From: Macropodus opercularis
Lineage: Eukaryota > Chordata > Actinopteri > Anabantiformes > Osphronemidae
Direction: 5' to 3'
DNA: 64,000 nucleotides
NCBI GenBank assembly: GCA_030770545.1
Contig: CM061098.1
Span: forward strand, 19,500,501-19,564,500
Each line of letters opens with the position of its first letter. Position 1 is the first letter of the stretch. This document shows positions 17,975 through 28,760 of this stretch, one piece after another. The translations under genes were made by a program, and so were the position numbers. The notes below the pieces were generated by a model. That model was not told where the DNA came from and made no database searches. It worked only from the letters and a program-made list of their open reading frames with translations.

Positions 17975-18480
17975 ATTCAGGAGGAACGATTCGCTCTCTG
18001 CTGGGTTTGCCGCTGGTGTGAGAATCGCTCCTCCGGGTCTGAGGCCATCGTTCCGACCGGAAACGGCGGCTAGTTGTTGTTAGAGGACGGTTCCTGCTCC
18101 GAGTGGAGGAGCGAAGCATCTTTTGGTCTCGTTCACCAGCGAGAGAACGAGCGCTAGACCGACGGACGGTGAAGGAGGAGCCGAGCCAAAGGGCAAAGCT
18201 CTCGGTTCACCCGTCGAGCTACGTTCCTTCTCTCTAAGGTCGTGACCTTTGATTCACGACCAAAAGAACAGGCCGCCGCTCCTCCACGTGGAGGGGAGCG
18301 TTGGGGTTAGGCTAGGGTTGGGGTTTGCTGACGGCTCGGCATCAGGTCTGGATGCCTCCTGGATCCCTTCCAGGTCAGGGATTCCAGGAAAGACCCGCGG
18401 GAAGGCCCTGCGAACCCCCTGGTGATCTGGGGGTGGCCAGCGAGTGGGACTGGGGTCAGGGCCACGGTGACCAATTGGAA
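17975..18480 (+). mobile_element. LINE 3'-region fragment (RTE-like), decayed
   Basis: The sequence has the widespread fish LINE blocks GAGGAACGATTCGCTCTCTG, GAGGCCATCGTTCCGACCGG, CTTTTGGTCTCGTTCACCAG and, later, CCAGGTCAGGGATTCCAGGA with a GGATGCCTCCTGGATCCC box. It is interrupted and lacks a usable frame. A separate fragment of what looks like the same family is at 32315-32560. The family name is by recognition only. Confidence 0.55.
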
Positions 18481-18584
18481 AACTCGAACAACACAAGCGA
18501 CGTCCAGGTGGGCCTCCGCCTCCCTGAGGGGGCCAACGGCTCCGCAGAGGTCAGGGGTGGGGGGCGAGGTGGGGGCGTGCGCTC

Positions 18585-19575
18585 CTCCTCCTCCTCCTCC
18601 TCTCCTCCTCCCTCACACTGAGCTCCTCGCCTCCCTCTCTCCCTCCCTCACAATGAGAGAGAGAGGGAGGTGGAGGAGGAGCGACCTTCTCCTCCTCTCT
18701 CTCTACCTCCCTCACATTAAGCTCTCCACCTCCCTCTCTCCCTCCCTCACATTGAGAGAGAGAGGGAGGTGGAGCAGGAGCAACCCTGTTCTCCTCCTCT
18801 CTCTCCCCCTCCCTCACATCGAGCTCTCCGCCTCCCTCTCTCCCTCCCTCACATTGAGAGAGAGAGGGAGGTGGAGCAGGAGCAACCCTGTTCTCCTCCT
18901 CTCTCTCCCCCTCCCTCACATCGAGCTCTCCGCCTCCCTCTCTCCCTCCCTCACATTGAGAGAGAGAGGGAGGTGGAGCAGGAGCAACCCTGTTCTCCTC
19001 CTCTCTCTCCCCCTCCCTCACATCGAGCTCTCCGCCTCCCTCTCTCCCTCCCTCACATTGAGAGAGAGGGAGGTGGAGGAGGAGCAACCTTCTCCTCCTC
19101 TCTCTCCCTCCCTCACATCGCGCTCTCCGCCTCCCTCTCTCCCTCCCTCACATTGAGAGAGAGAGAGGGAGGTGGAGCAGGAGCAACCCTGTTCTCCTCC
19201 CCCTCCCTTACATCGAGCTCTCTGCCTCCCTCTCTCCCTCCCTCACATTGAGAGAGAGAGGGAGGTGGAGCAGGAGCAACCCTGTTCTCCTCCTCTCTCT
19301 CCCCCTCCCTCACATCGAGCTCTCCGCCTCCCTCTCTCCCTCCCTCACATTGAGAGAGAGAGGGAGGTGGAGGAGGAGCAACCCTGTTCTCCTCCCCCTC
19401 CCTCACATCGAGCTCTCCGCCTCCCTCTCTCCCTCCCTCACATTGAGAGAGAGAGGGAGGTGGAGCAGGAGCAACCCTGTTCTCCTCCCCCTCCCTCACA
19501 TCGAGCTCTCCGCCTCCCTCTCTCCCTCCCTCACATTGAGAGAGAGAAGGAGGTGGAGCAACCCCCCTCCTCCTC
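18585..19575. repeat. CT/GA hairpin minisatellite, ~10 units, copy A
   Basis: Units of about 93-103 bp each contain CCTCCCTCTCTC, a CCTCCCTCACATTGA spacer and GAGAGAGGGAGG, so every unit can fold as a hairpin with 12-bp arms. The strands are strongly purine/pyrimidine biased. Long frames on both strands through this array are artefacts of the repeat. Copy B has about 14 units with a higher-order pattern. Confidence 0.92.
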
Positions 19576-19711
19576 CCTCATTGTAAATATTTGTAAATAA
19601 CCCCCCCACACCCGAAGTCAAGCTCCCTCCCTTCTCTCTCCCCTCAATACAAGGCCTCCCCCCCACATCGAGCTCCCTACCTCCTTACACCCCCCTCCTG
19701 TACATAGTTTT
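19576..19711. other. C-rich tail of the minisatellite
   Basis: Degenerate CT-rich DNA with C7 runs leading to a polyadenylation-like signal. Confidence 0.5.
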
Positions 19712-19880
19712 AATAAAGTTCAGAGCATGACTGGCTTGTTTCCGTGGCTTCTTTCTTGTGCTGCAGCTTCAGCTCAGGCTCCAGGTGAAACTGAGCAGAG
19801 CTTCTAGCAGAGCTGCTCTATGTTGGACTCTGCTCGTCCGCAGAGCTTCGAGTCAGACGCCTCCTGGTTGAGTCAGAGAC
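19712..19880 (+). repeat. AATAAA-containing block, first of a pair
   Basis: AATAAA at 19712-19717 is followed by GCATGACTGGCTTGTTTCC and TTCCAGGTGAAAC-like blocks that recur, diverged, at 21001-21140. The pair suggests an old local duplication. The AATAAA plus GT-rich sequence could act as a 3' end signal, but I see no upstream gene. Confidence 0.55.
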
Positions 19881-20244
19881 GTCTCCTCACAGCACACGGA
19901 CGCTAACCCTGGGATGATCTCTCACTGTGTTTGTATTAACTTGGACGGATGAGCCTAAAGAAACGAATCTAAGGGTCGCGTGGTTACAGTGGCCGACGAT
20001 GGCTAATAACCATTTGTGCCCCGACTCCATCTTAACGTGACGAGACTGGTGTAATGACATGTTGGCGACAAACGGGAAAAATGAGAAAACAAATGAGAGC
20101 AAAGACTTTTACTGATCTCAGTGCAAATGGTTTCAACACAAGACTAAAATACAAGGAAGCTTCAGAGCCAAGAAATATGGTTTCACAGGAATCTGATTCC
20201 TGCTCCAAACTGGACTCCATCACACATCCTGTAAACACAAGGAG

Positions 20245-20690
20245 AAATGGTTGGGGTTAACCACAGGACACAGAGCAGACTGTGGTGGACTACAGGAGAA
20301 AGCTCCCCCACGACCATCAACGGTTCTGCAGTGGAGCAGGTGAGCAGCACCAAGTTCCTGGGTGTGGACCTCTTCTGGAGCAACAACCCTGCATCACTGG
20401 CCAGGAAGGGAAACAGAGTCTCTACTTCCTCCGCAGAGCCCCCCCTCCATCATGCTGCCCTTCTACAGAGGTGCTGTGGAGAGCATCCCGACCAGCAGCA
20501 TCACTGTGTGCTACGGAGCCTGCAGCGCCACCTGCAGGAAGACACTTCACTCCCTCTCCCCTCCCTCCAAAAGCTCTATGGCTCACGCCTGACTCAGGGA
20601 CAGTTTCCTCCAGCAGGCTGTGAGGAGGCTGAATTCCCTTCCTGCTCTGCCCTGTCAACACAAGGTCCCGCCTCTCACTGACTAACACAC
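20245..20690 (+). mobile_element. CR1/L2-type LINE ORF2 C-terminal fragment
   Basis: In broken frames the DNA encodes LINE blocks such as TVVDYR, INGSAVEQVSSTKFLGVDL and a downstream FYRG-type block, the end of the reverse transcriptase region of fish CR1/L2-like LINEs. Frame changes near 20300, 20360 and 20440 and missing residues show it is dead. It is also present in copy B at 57157-57602. Confidence 0.8.
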
Positions 20691-22430
20691 TGACAACTCC
20701 CATCTCCACTCACGCACACATCTACGCCAGTCACCTCATCCCCTGCACTGATTCACTTTACGCCAGCATAAAGCTTCTGTACGTTCCGTAAACGTTATTT
20801 TTCATACCCCTGAACATTTCCACACTTAGTAACATAGTCCTTGTATATTTTGTGTATAGTTCCGTAGTATAAACGCACAATGTATGTAACGGGTTTGAGA
20901 GACACAAATGTCAATTCTCCGTGTGTCACACACATAAAGCAGCATTGACAAATACAGCTTACGTTGACGTTTTACAGCCGTGTTCATAGTGTAAAGAGTT
21001 AATAAACGTCGGGAGCGTGGCTGGTTTGTTTCCGTGTCTTCTTTCTCTTGTTCCAGGTGAAACACTAAGCAGCTGCTTTATGTTGGACTCTACTCGTCTC
21101 TGCTGAGCTTAAAGTCAGACGCCTCTTGGTTTAGTCACAAATCTCACTAACGCGAAGTCATTTCAACGCTGCAGAAACATACACAACAGCGCGAATGAAG
21201 AAAAGCTGAAGCTTCAGGTCAAAGCATCAAAACAAAGTGAAGAGTTGCCTGAATCAACTGAAACACACCTGGAAACTATGCGGCACTGAAAAATCTACGG
21301 TTGTGTCCAGTCAGTCAACGATAGAAACCTGAAGCTGAGTGTTAGAAAACGAGGGAAAACACTGAATGGTAGTTATTTCTGAACTGATGCAAACAGAGTC
21401 ACTACACAGGCCCTGAATAAAATACTAGCAACCACAGACATCGGCCAAACTAAGGAGTCGATGCAGAACCAGCGTCTGCTTGAACATCCTACCCATGCGC
21501 TGCTACTGGCTCTGCTTCTAAGTTAGAGGAACAATCCTTTTACCGGATGCAAGTCTGCTTGTGGCCTGTGGTTCAACATCAACACACGTCTGTGTTTCTG
21601 GATTTGTTTCTATTATTGGAAATTATATCCAAAAAAAAGCAGCGATATGACAAAGTCTCCCTCAGCAAACTGTTGGACCGACTCACGTTTGTTAATGTGT
21701 TCAGGAATCCCCAGGTTTACTGGGGAACTTACAGATGTACAGTCATTGACAGAAGTTGCTCTCGGTTGCTCTGCGTTCTTTTAAAGGATTTTGGTTCAGC
21801 AGTCCTAGAACAAACTAGCTACAGAAAAACAACAGGTCGCATCTCTTCAAGGAAGAACGTGAAGCTTGTGGATGTGCCAGGACACTGTCAAAGGGCTGAA
21901 GCTCGTCAAACGGCCAACACCTTGTATTTGACCCATAATAAAGCAGGAACACTGTCAGAAAGTTAATCAGGAGCTAAGAGGAATGTGATGCTACTCACTG
22001 GCAGGAACCAGAGCCACCAGTGCTCCGATGACGCGTGACCACCTCGCTGAACACAAAGCAGGTTATTTACAGTCTCACCCTACAGCCTGAGCAGCGACGG
22101 ATTCTTCGCTGGCTAGCGTCCTTTCACAATAAAACAGCTGGCGCAGTCGTCGACAGTCACGGACCGAGTCCTGACGTTGAGGGAGCACAAAGAGGAGACC
22201 TGGGTGGGAGGTCAACCGCAAGACGAGGATCCCGACTCCCACCCAGACCGAAGTCTGGGGGCAACCGGTCAGAACCTGAAGCCTAGACTTCTTCCTCCTC
22301 TAGCCGCTGCCTCTTACCTGCTGCACTTACCCGATCCAGACACTCAGCGACTGAACGCTGGAGACACACGGCTCTGAGTCTGACGAAAGCTGTAGATGAG
22401 GACAGAGAGAAACACGAGAGACCAGCTCAG
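20691..22430. other. Duplicated DNA, one weak repeat, no recognised gene
   Basis: It includes the second AATAAA block (21001-21140) and a segment at 21150-21710 that has a third, shortened copy at 41740-42300. A 139-codon frame at 21547-21966 is open in copies A and B, but indels break it in the third copy, so it is probably not coding. Confidence 0.5.
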
Positions 22431-22548
22431 TCACACGTGGACGTGGTGGAGCGAGGAAACAGATGGAAAACCAGATGTGCTTGACTTTGCCCTCTCAGTC
22501 TGGGTGTTGTGAGTCACCGTAGGGAAAGAGACGTTACGGTGAGGGAAG

Positions 22549-22830
22549 CTGGTCTGGAGGCTGCTCACCTGGGAGCTGCTGTGATGTTTGGCAGCACGGG
22601 GAGAGCTCTGGGTGTTTCCAGACAGCAGGGCTAGTGACGGGGTTTGAGCTGGGGGAGGGTCCGATACAGCAGGTGGCGCTAAACACCGCAGAAGAAGCAG
22701 CAGCAAAGGAGGAAGAAGAAGAAGAAGCAGCAGCAAAGGAGGACGACGACGAAGAAGAAGAAGCAGCAGCAAAGGAGGACGACGACGAAGAAGCAGTCAT
22801 GGCGTCTGCGCTCTGAGACGGCGGCAACAG
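22549..22830 (+). other. Promoter-proximal-like segment with GAA/GAC repeats
   Basis: A block ending CCGATACAGCAGGTGGCGCT is followed by (GAAGAAGCAGCAGCAAAGGA)-like repeats, an ATG in a good context (GTCATGG at 22798) and a CAACAG/GTAGAT donor-like site near 22830. The block upstream recurs alone at 34240-34385. The repeat frame is acidic (AAAKEDDDEE units) and stops six codons after the ATG. Copy B lacks one GAA triplet. It could be a 5' exon for the exon-like segments seen at 60846 and 61948 in copy B (inference). Confidence 0.35.
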
Positions 22831-23079
22831 GTAGATTTTTATTAAACAGCTGGAGACATGACAAGTGGCGGATTTTGCAGCCGAGCTTTTTTTGTTTTGT
22901 TTTATCGCTTTCCAGGTGACTTTAGGTCGTCCAGAGTTAAGGCTCTGTTAGCCAATCTACGCTAAGCTAGGCTAAGCTAAGCTACCTAATATTACGATGA
23001 AGACATTTGCTGTGCTCCGTACATGTAGAACGTTTCTTCTGTCCTTACCTCGTGTTATGTGACAGCGCTAGGAAGAAAG
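22831..23079. other. No recognised feature
   Basis: AT-rich duplicated DNA with short GCTAAG repeats near 22960-22985. Confidence 0.4.
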
Positions 23080-23873
23080 GGCTTCAATTCAATTGAAATT
23101 CAACTTTATTTATATAGCGCCAATTCACAACATCAGTTATAAGTGAGGTTTAAGACCTGACACAACTAAACCAAAGTTTAGCTAGTTAGTCACATGTGGA
23201 CATGGAGGCATGTTAGTGGATAGAAGAAACCGAAAAGAGCTCAGTGAATGAAGGACGTCCCCCAGCATCTAAGTCTATAGCAGCTGAACGAGCAGAACCA
23301 TCTCTAACTATACGCTTTGTCAAAAAGAAAGGTTTTCAAACTAGAGAGGGCGTCTGCTGCTAGAACCTGAAGTGGAAGCTGGTTCCATAGTGGAGGAGCT
23401 TGGAGCTAAAGGCTCTGCCTCCCGTTCTACAGGTAGAAACTCTAGGAACCACCAGCAGACCAGCTCTGAGAAGCAAGGTTCTGTTGGAGCAGAAGGAGCC
23501 ATGAGGTCTAAGACAAGATGGAGCTTTATCATGAAGAGCTTTGTAGGTGAGGAGAGGGATTTTGAATTCTATCCTAGATTTGACAGGGAGCCAATGCAGA
23601 GAAGCTCATGTAGGAGAAATGTGATCTCTCTTCCTGAGTCCAGTCAGACTCTGGCTGCAGCATTTTGAATGAACTGGAGGCTTTTCAAAGAGTTAGTGGG
23701 ACAAACTATGAGCAGCGAGTTACAGTCGTCCAGCCTAGAGGTAACAAATGCATGGATTAATTCTTCAGCGTCACTCTGCTTAGGGTTAGGGGTCGGGTGT
23801 GTGAGTTTTTTCTCAGTGACTCTCCCTGCTCTGTCTTTTAGAGTAGAGCAGTTTGGTGTGGAGAGCCAATTGT
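23080..23873 (-). mobile_element. Non-LTR retrotransposon 3' portion (L2-like), copy A
   Basis: On the minus strand the sequence encodes a degraded RT C-terminal block including HAFVTSRLDDCNSLL and SLQFIQNAAARV, then a long 3' region, and ends in CTATATAAATAAAGTTGAAT with a TTGAAT tail on the left. Such elements are abundant in teleosts. The 5' part is cut off where copy A joins a deletion at 23873. Confidence 0.8.
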
Positions 23874-24085
23874 GAGGGTTACTCATCAGTAGTGTACCTT
23901 AGGTTCATCGGGCGTTTCGGCCATTTACCACTAGACACCCTCCCCTAAGGGCGGCCCCCTGGGGTGATCAAGTCCCAGGGTATGTCCTCTTAGGGTTAGG
24001 GTTAGGTTTGAAATGTGTTTTTTTTTGCACTGGCAAGCAGGAGTCTGTGCCATATCACCAAAAAGCCCATTCAGTCAGGATGTTG
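23873..24085. other. Deletion junctions relative to copy B
   Basis: At 23873 copy A lacks about 350 bp that copy B holds (60778-61128), with AA microhomology. At about 24085 it lacks about 250 bp (61850-62110 in copy B). Between them are two TTAGGG units (about 23991-24006). Confidence 0.75.
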
Positions 24086-24109
24086 CGTATTTAACCGTTG
24101 GCACACATG

Positions 24110-24126
24110 TATACACACACACACAC
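24110..24126. repeat. (AC)n microsatellite
   Basis: Short ACACAC run; longer and compound in copy B at about 62100-62175. Confidence 0.8.
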
Positions 24127-24515
24127 GCATGTATCTTGTTAATAGCATGCATAGAGTGAAAGGGCCCAGCTATAAGTGCTGTAAATACAAATAGCTATGA
24201 ATGTTAATTGATACCAAAGTAGAATCATGCAACATACAAGAAGAATAAACTCATGCAGAATAAATTATTACATTAAAAAGTTCATGTGTGGGGCATGCAA
24301 AATGGTTAAGAAGTTAATATGTAGGACATATCATTATTGAGGAGTCATGCAGTGGAGGAATAGTTTTATTACTTAATTCCAAATTTAAGAAAGATTTTTT
24401 ATGTGTATGTGTTACTCGGACTCTCCTATCAACAGGTTTCCCTCAGCGCCACAGGTAGACCTGGTTGTCTGTGCGTGCATATCTGTGTGCAGCCAACTCT
24501 CTGTTTTCCCTATAA
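24127..24515. other. AT-rich duplicated DNA, no recognised gene
   Basis: Nothing beyond short frames is visible. The segment is near-identical to copy B at 62176-62565. Confidence 0.45.
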
Positions 24516-24524
24516 GCCAGCTCC

Positions 24525-24800
24525 CTCAAGCAGAGGGCGGGGGGTGTTTAGGTTGAGGGTTAGAGTGGGGTAGGGGGCGCAGTAAAAGGACGGGGTTGGT
24601 GAGGAGAAAAAGAGATTAGGATTAGGGTGGGGGATAAGGTGGAGGGAGGTTAGGAAAGGGTGGGGGACAGGGTTAGGATGGGATGAGGGATAGGGTGGAG
24701 GGAGGTTGGGGTTGGGAATAGGAAAGGTGGGGGATAGGATAGGGGCAAGAGTAAAAGTCAGGATGGGGGGGTGTTAGTGTTAATTAGGCAGTGGAGTGAA
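24525..24800 (+). repeat. G-rich telomere-like degenerate repeat
   Basis: Many GGGTTAG, GGGATAGGG and GGAGGGAGG motifs form a G-rich strand able to make G-quadruplexes. It is not a perfect TTAGGG array. Copy B at 62575-62850 matches, with one extra ATTAGG. Confidence 0.7.
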
Positions 24801-25057
24801 GGATGAAGGGTAAGGAGAATGAATTGGGGGCTGAAATGGAGCCCAAAGCTTGAGGACAGACCAGAGACACACAACAGGTAATACAGGCAAGATATATATT
24901 TAAAAAAAAAGTTTGTTTGTTTGTTTGTTGAACTTACTTACTGCCTAGGAAGAAACACACTCCCATCTCTACATTCATGCATTTTTATTTTCCACTTCCT
25001 CAGTTCCTCCATTCAGTTATGATAATCTATGTATTCCTTGTGTATTAGATGTATTTA

Positions 25058-25420
25058 TTAAATGTTCAAAGCTGAAGGAATTTTTGTTTTCAATTTCTCC
25101 ATCCACAGCCTCTCCTGCCTCCTGCGCTGGCCCCCCGTCCACGTGGCGGATGCTTGGAGGCCAGTGATTGTGAGATGGTGAAGGGGGTGTGTTTGGAAGT
25201 GCTGTACCAAGGGAGTGGATAATCTGGCCGTCTTCATGCTGCGGATGTGTTGCTGGAGTCTGGTAAAAAGTGTTTTTCCTTTTTCACCCACGTACATCTT
25301 TCCACAGGTTTGGCAGATGATGCAGTAGCCCAGGTTGGAGCTGTGGATGCTGAACTCACCGTTAATAGGTGCTCCTGCGCCCCCGTGTGGATCAAAAATG
25401 AATTTCTCTTGCCTGAAAGC
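25058..25420 (-). pseudogene. PLE GIY-YIG endonuclease domain
   Basis: The minus strand encodes a Cys cluster (CIICQTCGK) directly before MYVGEKGKTLFTRLQQH, then HF...H and a terminal E...LWMEKLKT-type block, the arrangement of the PLE GIY-YIG nuclease. Its known role is nicking target DNA for priming. Copy B reads YVGETGKT, so Lys in copy A may be a decay change. The C-terminal stop at 25058 looks natural. Confidence 0.82.
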
Positions 25421-25828
25421 CCCGTGCCCGTCCCGATTTCCAGTAACTGTGTGCCTGCAAAACCTAGCTCTGACTAATAAATCTCTTAGATTACACTGTA
25501 GTTTTGAAATTGATCATGGTCAGCCATAATTGTCATAAAGTTGTTCTGCCACAGATTCTGTAAGTAAGGACGAGGTCTGGAGTAGGTTGTGACCAAGGGG
25601 ACGAGTTCTGTAGGCTCCATTCTGTGTTTCTCTCCCTGTGGTCGCCGCTCTCCGGCTCCGCTGAGAGACAGAGCAGCGGAGGGGGGAGAGAGATGATAGC
25701 GTCTGCTTTTTAACGCGTCCCAAAAACCTCCTCGTACCCTCTTGCTCTCAGGAATGAAGTGGAGATGGCTTGGTTTGAATCCGCCTCCCTCGAGCAGATT
25801 CTATGAAACCGGAGGATTTGTGATTGAA

Positions 25829-26939
25829 CTATGCCTTTAAATGTGTGTTTCGGATGATAACCGGCTTTATGGAGTAGCGCGTGTGTATCTGTTGGTCTGA
25901 AGTAAACACGGGTGAGTCATTTTTAAATTTCCTCATCTGTGTGTCCAAAAAGTTTACTTCATCAGCGTGTAGATCGTATTTAACCTTGATGGAGGGGTGG
26001 TGGTTATTCAACGTGTCAGTGAATGTATAAAAACTCTCCTTCCCGTGCTCCCAGATGCCGATGATGTCATCCAGGAAGCGGAGGTAGACGGTAGGTTTCA
26101 CTGGGCTTTGTTCTAGTGCCTCGCGTTCCCATTGGCTCATATGAATGTTGGCGTACCTGTGGCCCATCGCCGTGCCCTCCACCTGTAAGTGTTGCTTGTT
26201 ATCAAACTCGAAGTCATTGTGTTGAAGGCATATTTCTAGAAGATGTCTGCATCCGGTCTGCTGTGGTCCGGGTATGGAGTAAAGATCTGCTGGACGGCTC
26301 CGTGTTGATGTTTGTATATAAGCTGTCAATGTCTCGACAGCGTCAAAGGGCGAATCCTGTCTAGAAAGTGGTACGTGTCTTTGAGGAAACTGGGATGTTT
26401 GCAGGAGAGCGGACCTAAGGAGAAGTCTATGCACAGCGAGATGTTGTGAGTGGCGCTGCTGCAGTCGGAGACTATGGGTCTGCCGGGAGGGATCGCGTGG
26501 GGGACCGTCCAGGGGAGTGGGTCCTTGTGGATTTTAGGGAGAAGATAGAACTGTCTGTTGCGGTGGATCTGGTCCGAATAAACCCGTCATGGTCGAGTTT
26601 TTGAACAATGTCTCGGATGTGCGCCTGCGTTTGGCTCTGGATGCTGCCGTCTATGGCTTTATAATACCTAGTGGTGTTTAATTGTCTATGGGCTTCCAGG
26701 GCATATTGTTGTAAATCCGTGATGACAATTTTTGAGCCCTTATCGGCCGGATTAATTATGATATTGAAGTTGACTGACCCTGTAATTGCTCTTTTATCCT
26801 CCGCCGTGGATCGGTCTCTTTTGTCCAGCGGAGGAACGTAGCGGTTCAGACCGTCAACGTCACGGTGAATGAGAATCTTTGTCTGTGCACTCAGCTCATC
26901 CCAGGGTGGTTCCCGATTAGACAGCAGGGAGAAGGGCAT
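25829..26939 (-). pseudogene. PLE reverse transcriptase, in fragments
   Basis: A first frame (26472-26939) carries the N-terminal block with RDVDGLNRYVPPLDKRD and NPADKGSKIVI. A second (25829-26434) carries GTAMGHRYANIHM and the catalytic YLRFLDDIIGIW. Both are diagnostic for Penelope-type RT. The frame is broken between about 26434 and 26600 and again near 25829, and residues between the two frames are disturbed. The role would be target-primed reverse transcription. Confidence 0.85.
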
Positions 26940-27299
26940 TGCTTCCGAGTGGTTATCCTCAGAGCAATCTAGTAGTTTGACCCGTCTGTGGTACCGGTAA
27001 GGGTCAAAAGTGCTTGGAGTGGGAATGAACGTGAGGCCCCTCTCTAACAGGCGTATCTGAGCCTCACTTGGAGAGGTTGAGACTATCAGAGGGGGAGCCC
27101 CAGGAGAGGTCGACTAGGGTTGTGAGACGGGGTCCCCGTGGGAAAGTGACGCTTGAAGGTGAGCTGCGTCAGTGGAGGTGGGGGGGCGACGGTTGCCACA
27201 AAGTTGTTGTGGGGTTCTAGGGTCGTATGATCCCAGCCGGGGGTCTCGATGGACCGCGCCCGGTGGGTCCCCGTTAAAATCCTGGTTAGGCTGTGACCA

Positions 27300-27765
27300 C
27301 ATTATAAATGTATCTGCAGGCATCGGGCTGTTTCCTGTCCAGTGCACGTCGTCCTTCGCTGTGCAGACCTGGTCCTTCGGCAGCGGTCTCAGGAAGGGGA
27401 GGTAGCTGGAGATAAAGTCATTAATGATATTAAGATTATTCTGCTGCGCTGGAGGGAGGAGCGACGAGTAATGAATGAGTGGGAACGCAATCCTGGTTAG
27501 GAAAAACGGACTGTGCCCTCCTGTAAATCTGACGTAACTGTTTTATGGAGGTTTTGTGTGGGTCCTGATCCCTGTTGTCTATGCCTACAGACAGGAGCAG
27601 CAGCTTAACGGAGGGGTGCTCTGCTGTTTTGTCCAGGATTTTTTGAAAGTGATAGAATGCGGCGCCAGGGTAGCTGTCAGTTTGGACGTTGTTATTTGCG
27701 GGCGGGTATACGGGAGAGGTTGGAGTCACCGAGGAACCAGGTGGCTTTTCTGCCTCTGATTTTGC
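27300..27765 (-). pseudogene. SGNH hydrolase-like domain upstream of PLE RT
   Basis: A GDSNLSRIP block (catalytic-Ser type, near 27710-27750) is read in one phase. In the next phase a frame at 27436-27729 has SYPGAAFYHFQKIL and LLLSVGIDNRDQD, resembling SGNH blocks II-III. DDVHWTG near 27345 fits the D-x-x-H block V. The parts lie in different phases, so it is decayed. Similar esterase-like ORFs are known in some LINEs. That this one belongs to the PLE is inferred from strand and adjacency. Confidence 0.5.
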
Positions 27766-28760
27766 GGCCTACTCTGGCTTTGTGCTGGTCGGGCCCGTGC
27801 GCCTCCCGTGTGGGGCTCACACAGCGCGTGTGAACCGAGGCGGCCTCATCCCAGCAACCTGTGGAGGTGGTTTGAGTGGGGTCAGACGGGGTCGTTCTAC
27901 CATTGTAGTTGGTGTAATTATACGCTTCGGACCCTGGATGAGAGCTGGGTGGGGCTCGTGTGCTCGTATTTGGTTTCTTGGGCTGATTGGCTGGGGGCCG
28001 TCCTCACTCCCGCTCCTCTTCTTCTCCATATCGATGTAAATATCATTCCCCACCGGTGTGGACTGGGTCAGTCTGGTCTTGTAGCGTTTCTGGGCCCAGC
28101 TAACTGCTATCTTAACGGTAAGTGGTCATAATCTGAGATAATATTAGAATAGTGGTCCTGCAGGACGCAGAAATTATTCTGCATCCGCGTTTCTTTCCAC
28201 AGCGTCTCTGACTTGTTCTGGGGGGGAGGAGGGTTTAATGAAGCCGGTGAGTTTCCGGACGTGTCTGAACGTTCCCTGTGGCGGCATCTGGGTGCCGATA
28301 GCTTTAGCAATAATGTTCTTATGATGGACCGCTTGCATTAATTTGAAATAATTTGTACAGAGCGATCTGGTGGCCTGATCTAGTTCTGTGTGGGGCGTCT
28401 GGGAGGAGGGAGGTTTTGTTCGTTCTCTTCTGTTTGCGTTCCTGGTTGTGCTGGTCCTGAGTATTTCTGTTATCGTAACTTTCCCTACTTTCTAAAGGTG
28501 CTGTAGTCCCTGGAAAGCTGAAGTAGGCTGTCTTGGATCTGTGGAGGGAAGACGTGGTCGTGTGGGAAATCCCGGTGTTCGCTGGGCCTGTGGTGGTAGA
28601 AGCTCGATCCTGGCGACTCGGAGAAGATGGTGTTTAAAACGAATCTCTTTTAACAGAGCGTCAATTCGTCTTCGTGGCCGGTGAGTAAAAGTTGGTAGTG
28701 AGTGATTATCAAATGTGGACCCGTTGGCAGATCCCCGACTGACGTCTGAGCTGTTGAAAT

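Larger units (their letters stand above)
1..25860. repeat. Tandem segmental duplication, copy A (interrupted by the ERV)
   Basis: Apart from the provirus at 1586-12227, this stretch is collinear with 46974-63908 and near-identical by eye, with a few differences per kb outside the repeats. The repeated unit is about 47 kb with the provirus and about 36 kb without it. The left edge lies at or before the window start. The right edge of recognisable homology, at 25860, is set by an LTR insertion in copy B. Confidence 0.93.
25040..28760 (-). mobile_element. Penelope-like retroelement (PLE), decayed
   Basis: Minus-strand remnants appear in the order SGNH-like region, reverse transcriptase, GIY-YIG endonuclease. 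The PLE signature of RT followed by a C-terminal GIY-YIG nuclease is clear. Several stops and frame shifts make it inactive. The left end is near a TTTG microsatellite at 24920-24940 and the right end is uncertain. Copy B has only the 3' part, because an LTR element interrupts it at 63909. Confidence 0.85.

Noticed and set aside
18422..19586. Long open frames on both strands (up to 244 codons)
   Set aside because: They follow the CT/GA minisatellite in several phases and both directions. The peptides are translated repeats with no independent support.
21547..21966. 139-codon frame conserved in A and B
   Set aside because: The third copy at 41.7-42.3 kb carries frame-breaking indels, arguing against coding.
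22634..22816. Acidic AAAKEDDDEE-repeat protein
   Set aside because: Frame is a GAA/GAC repeat, short, with a copy-specific triplet loss. More likely an untranslated exon or repeat tail.
23991..24006. Interstitial telomere
   Set aside because: Only two to three TTAGGG units; too short to call.
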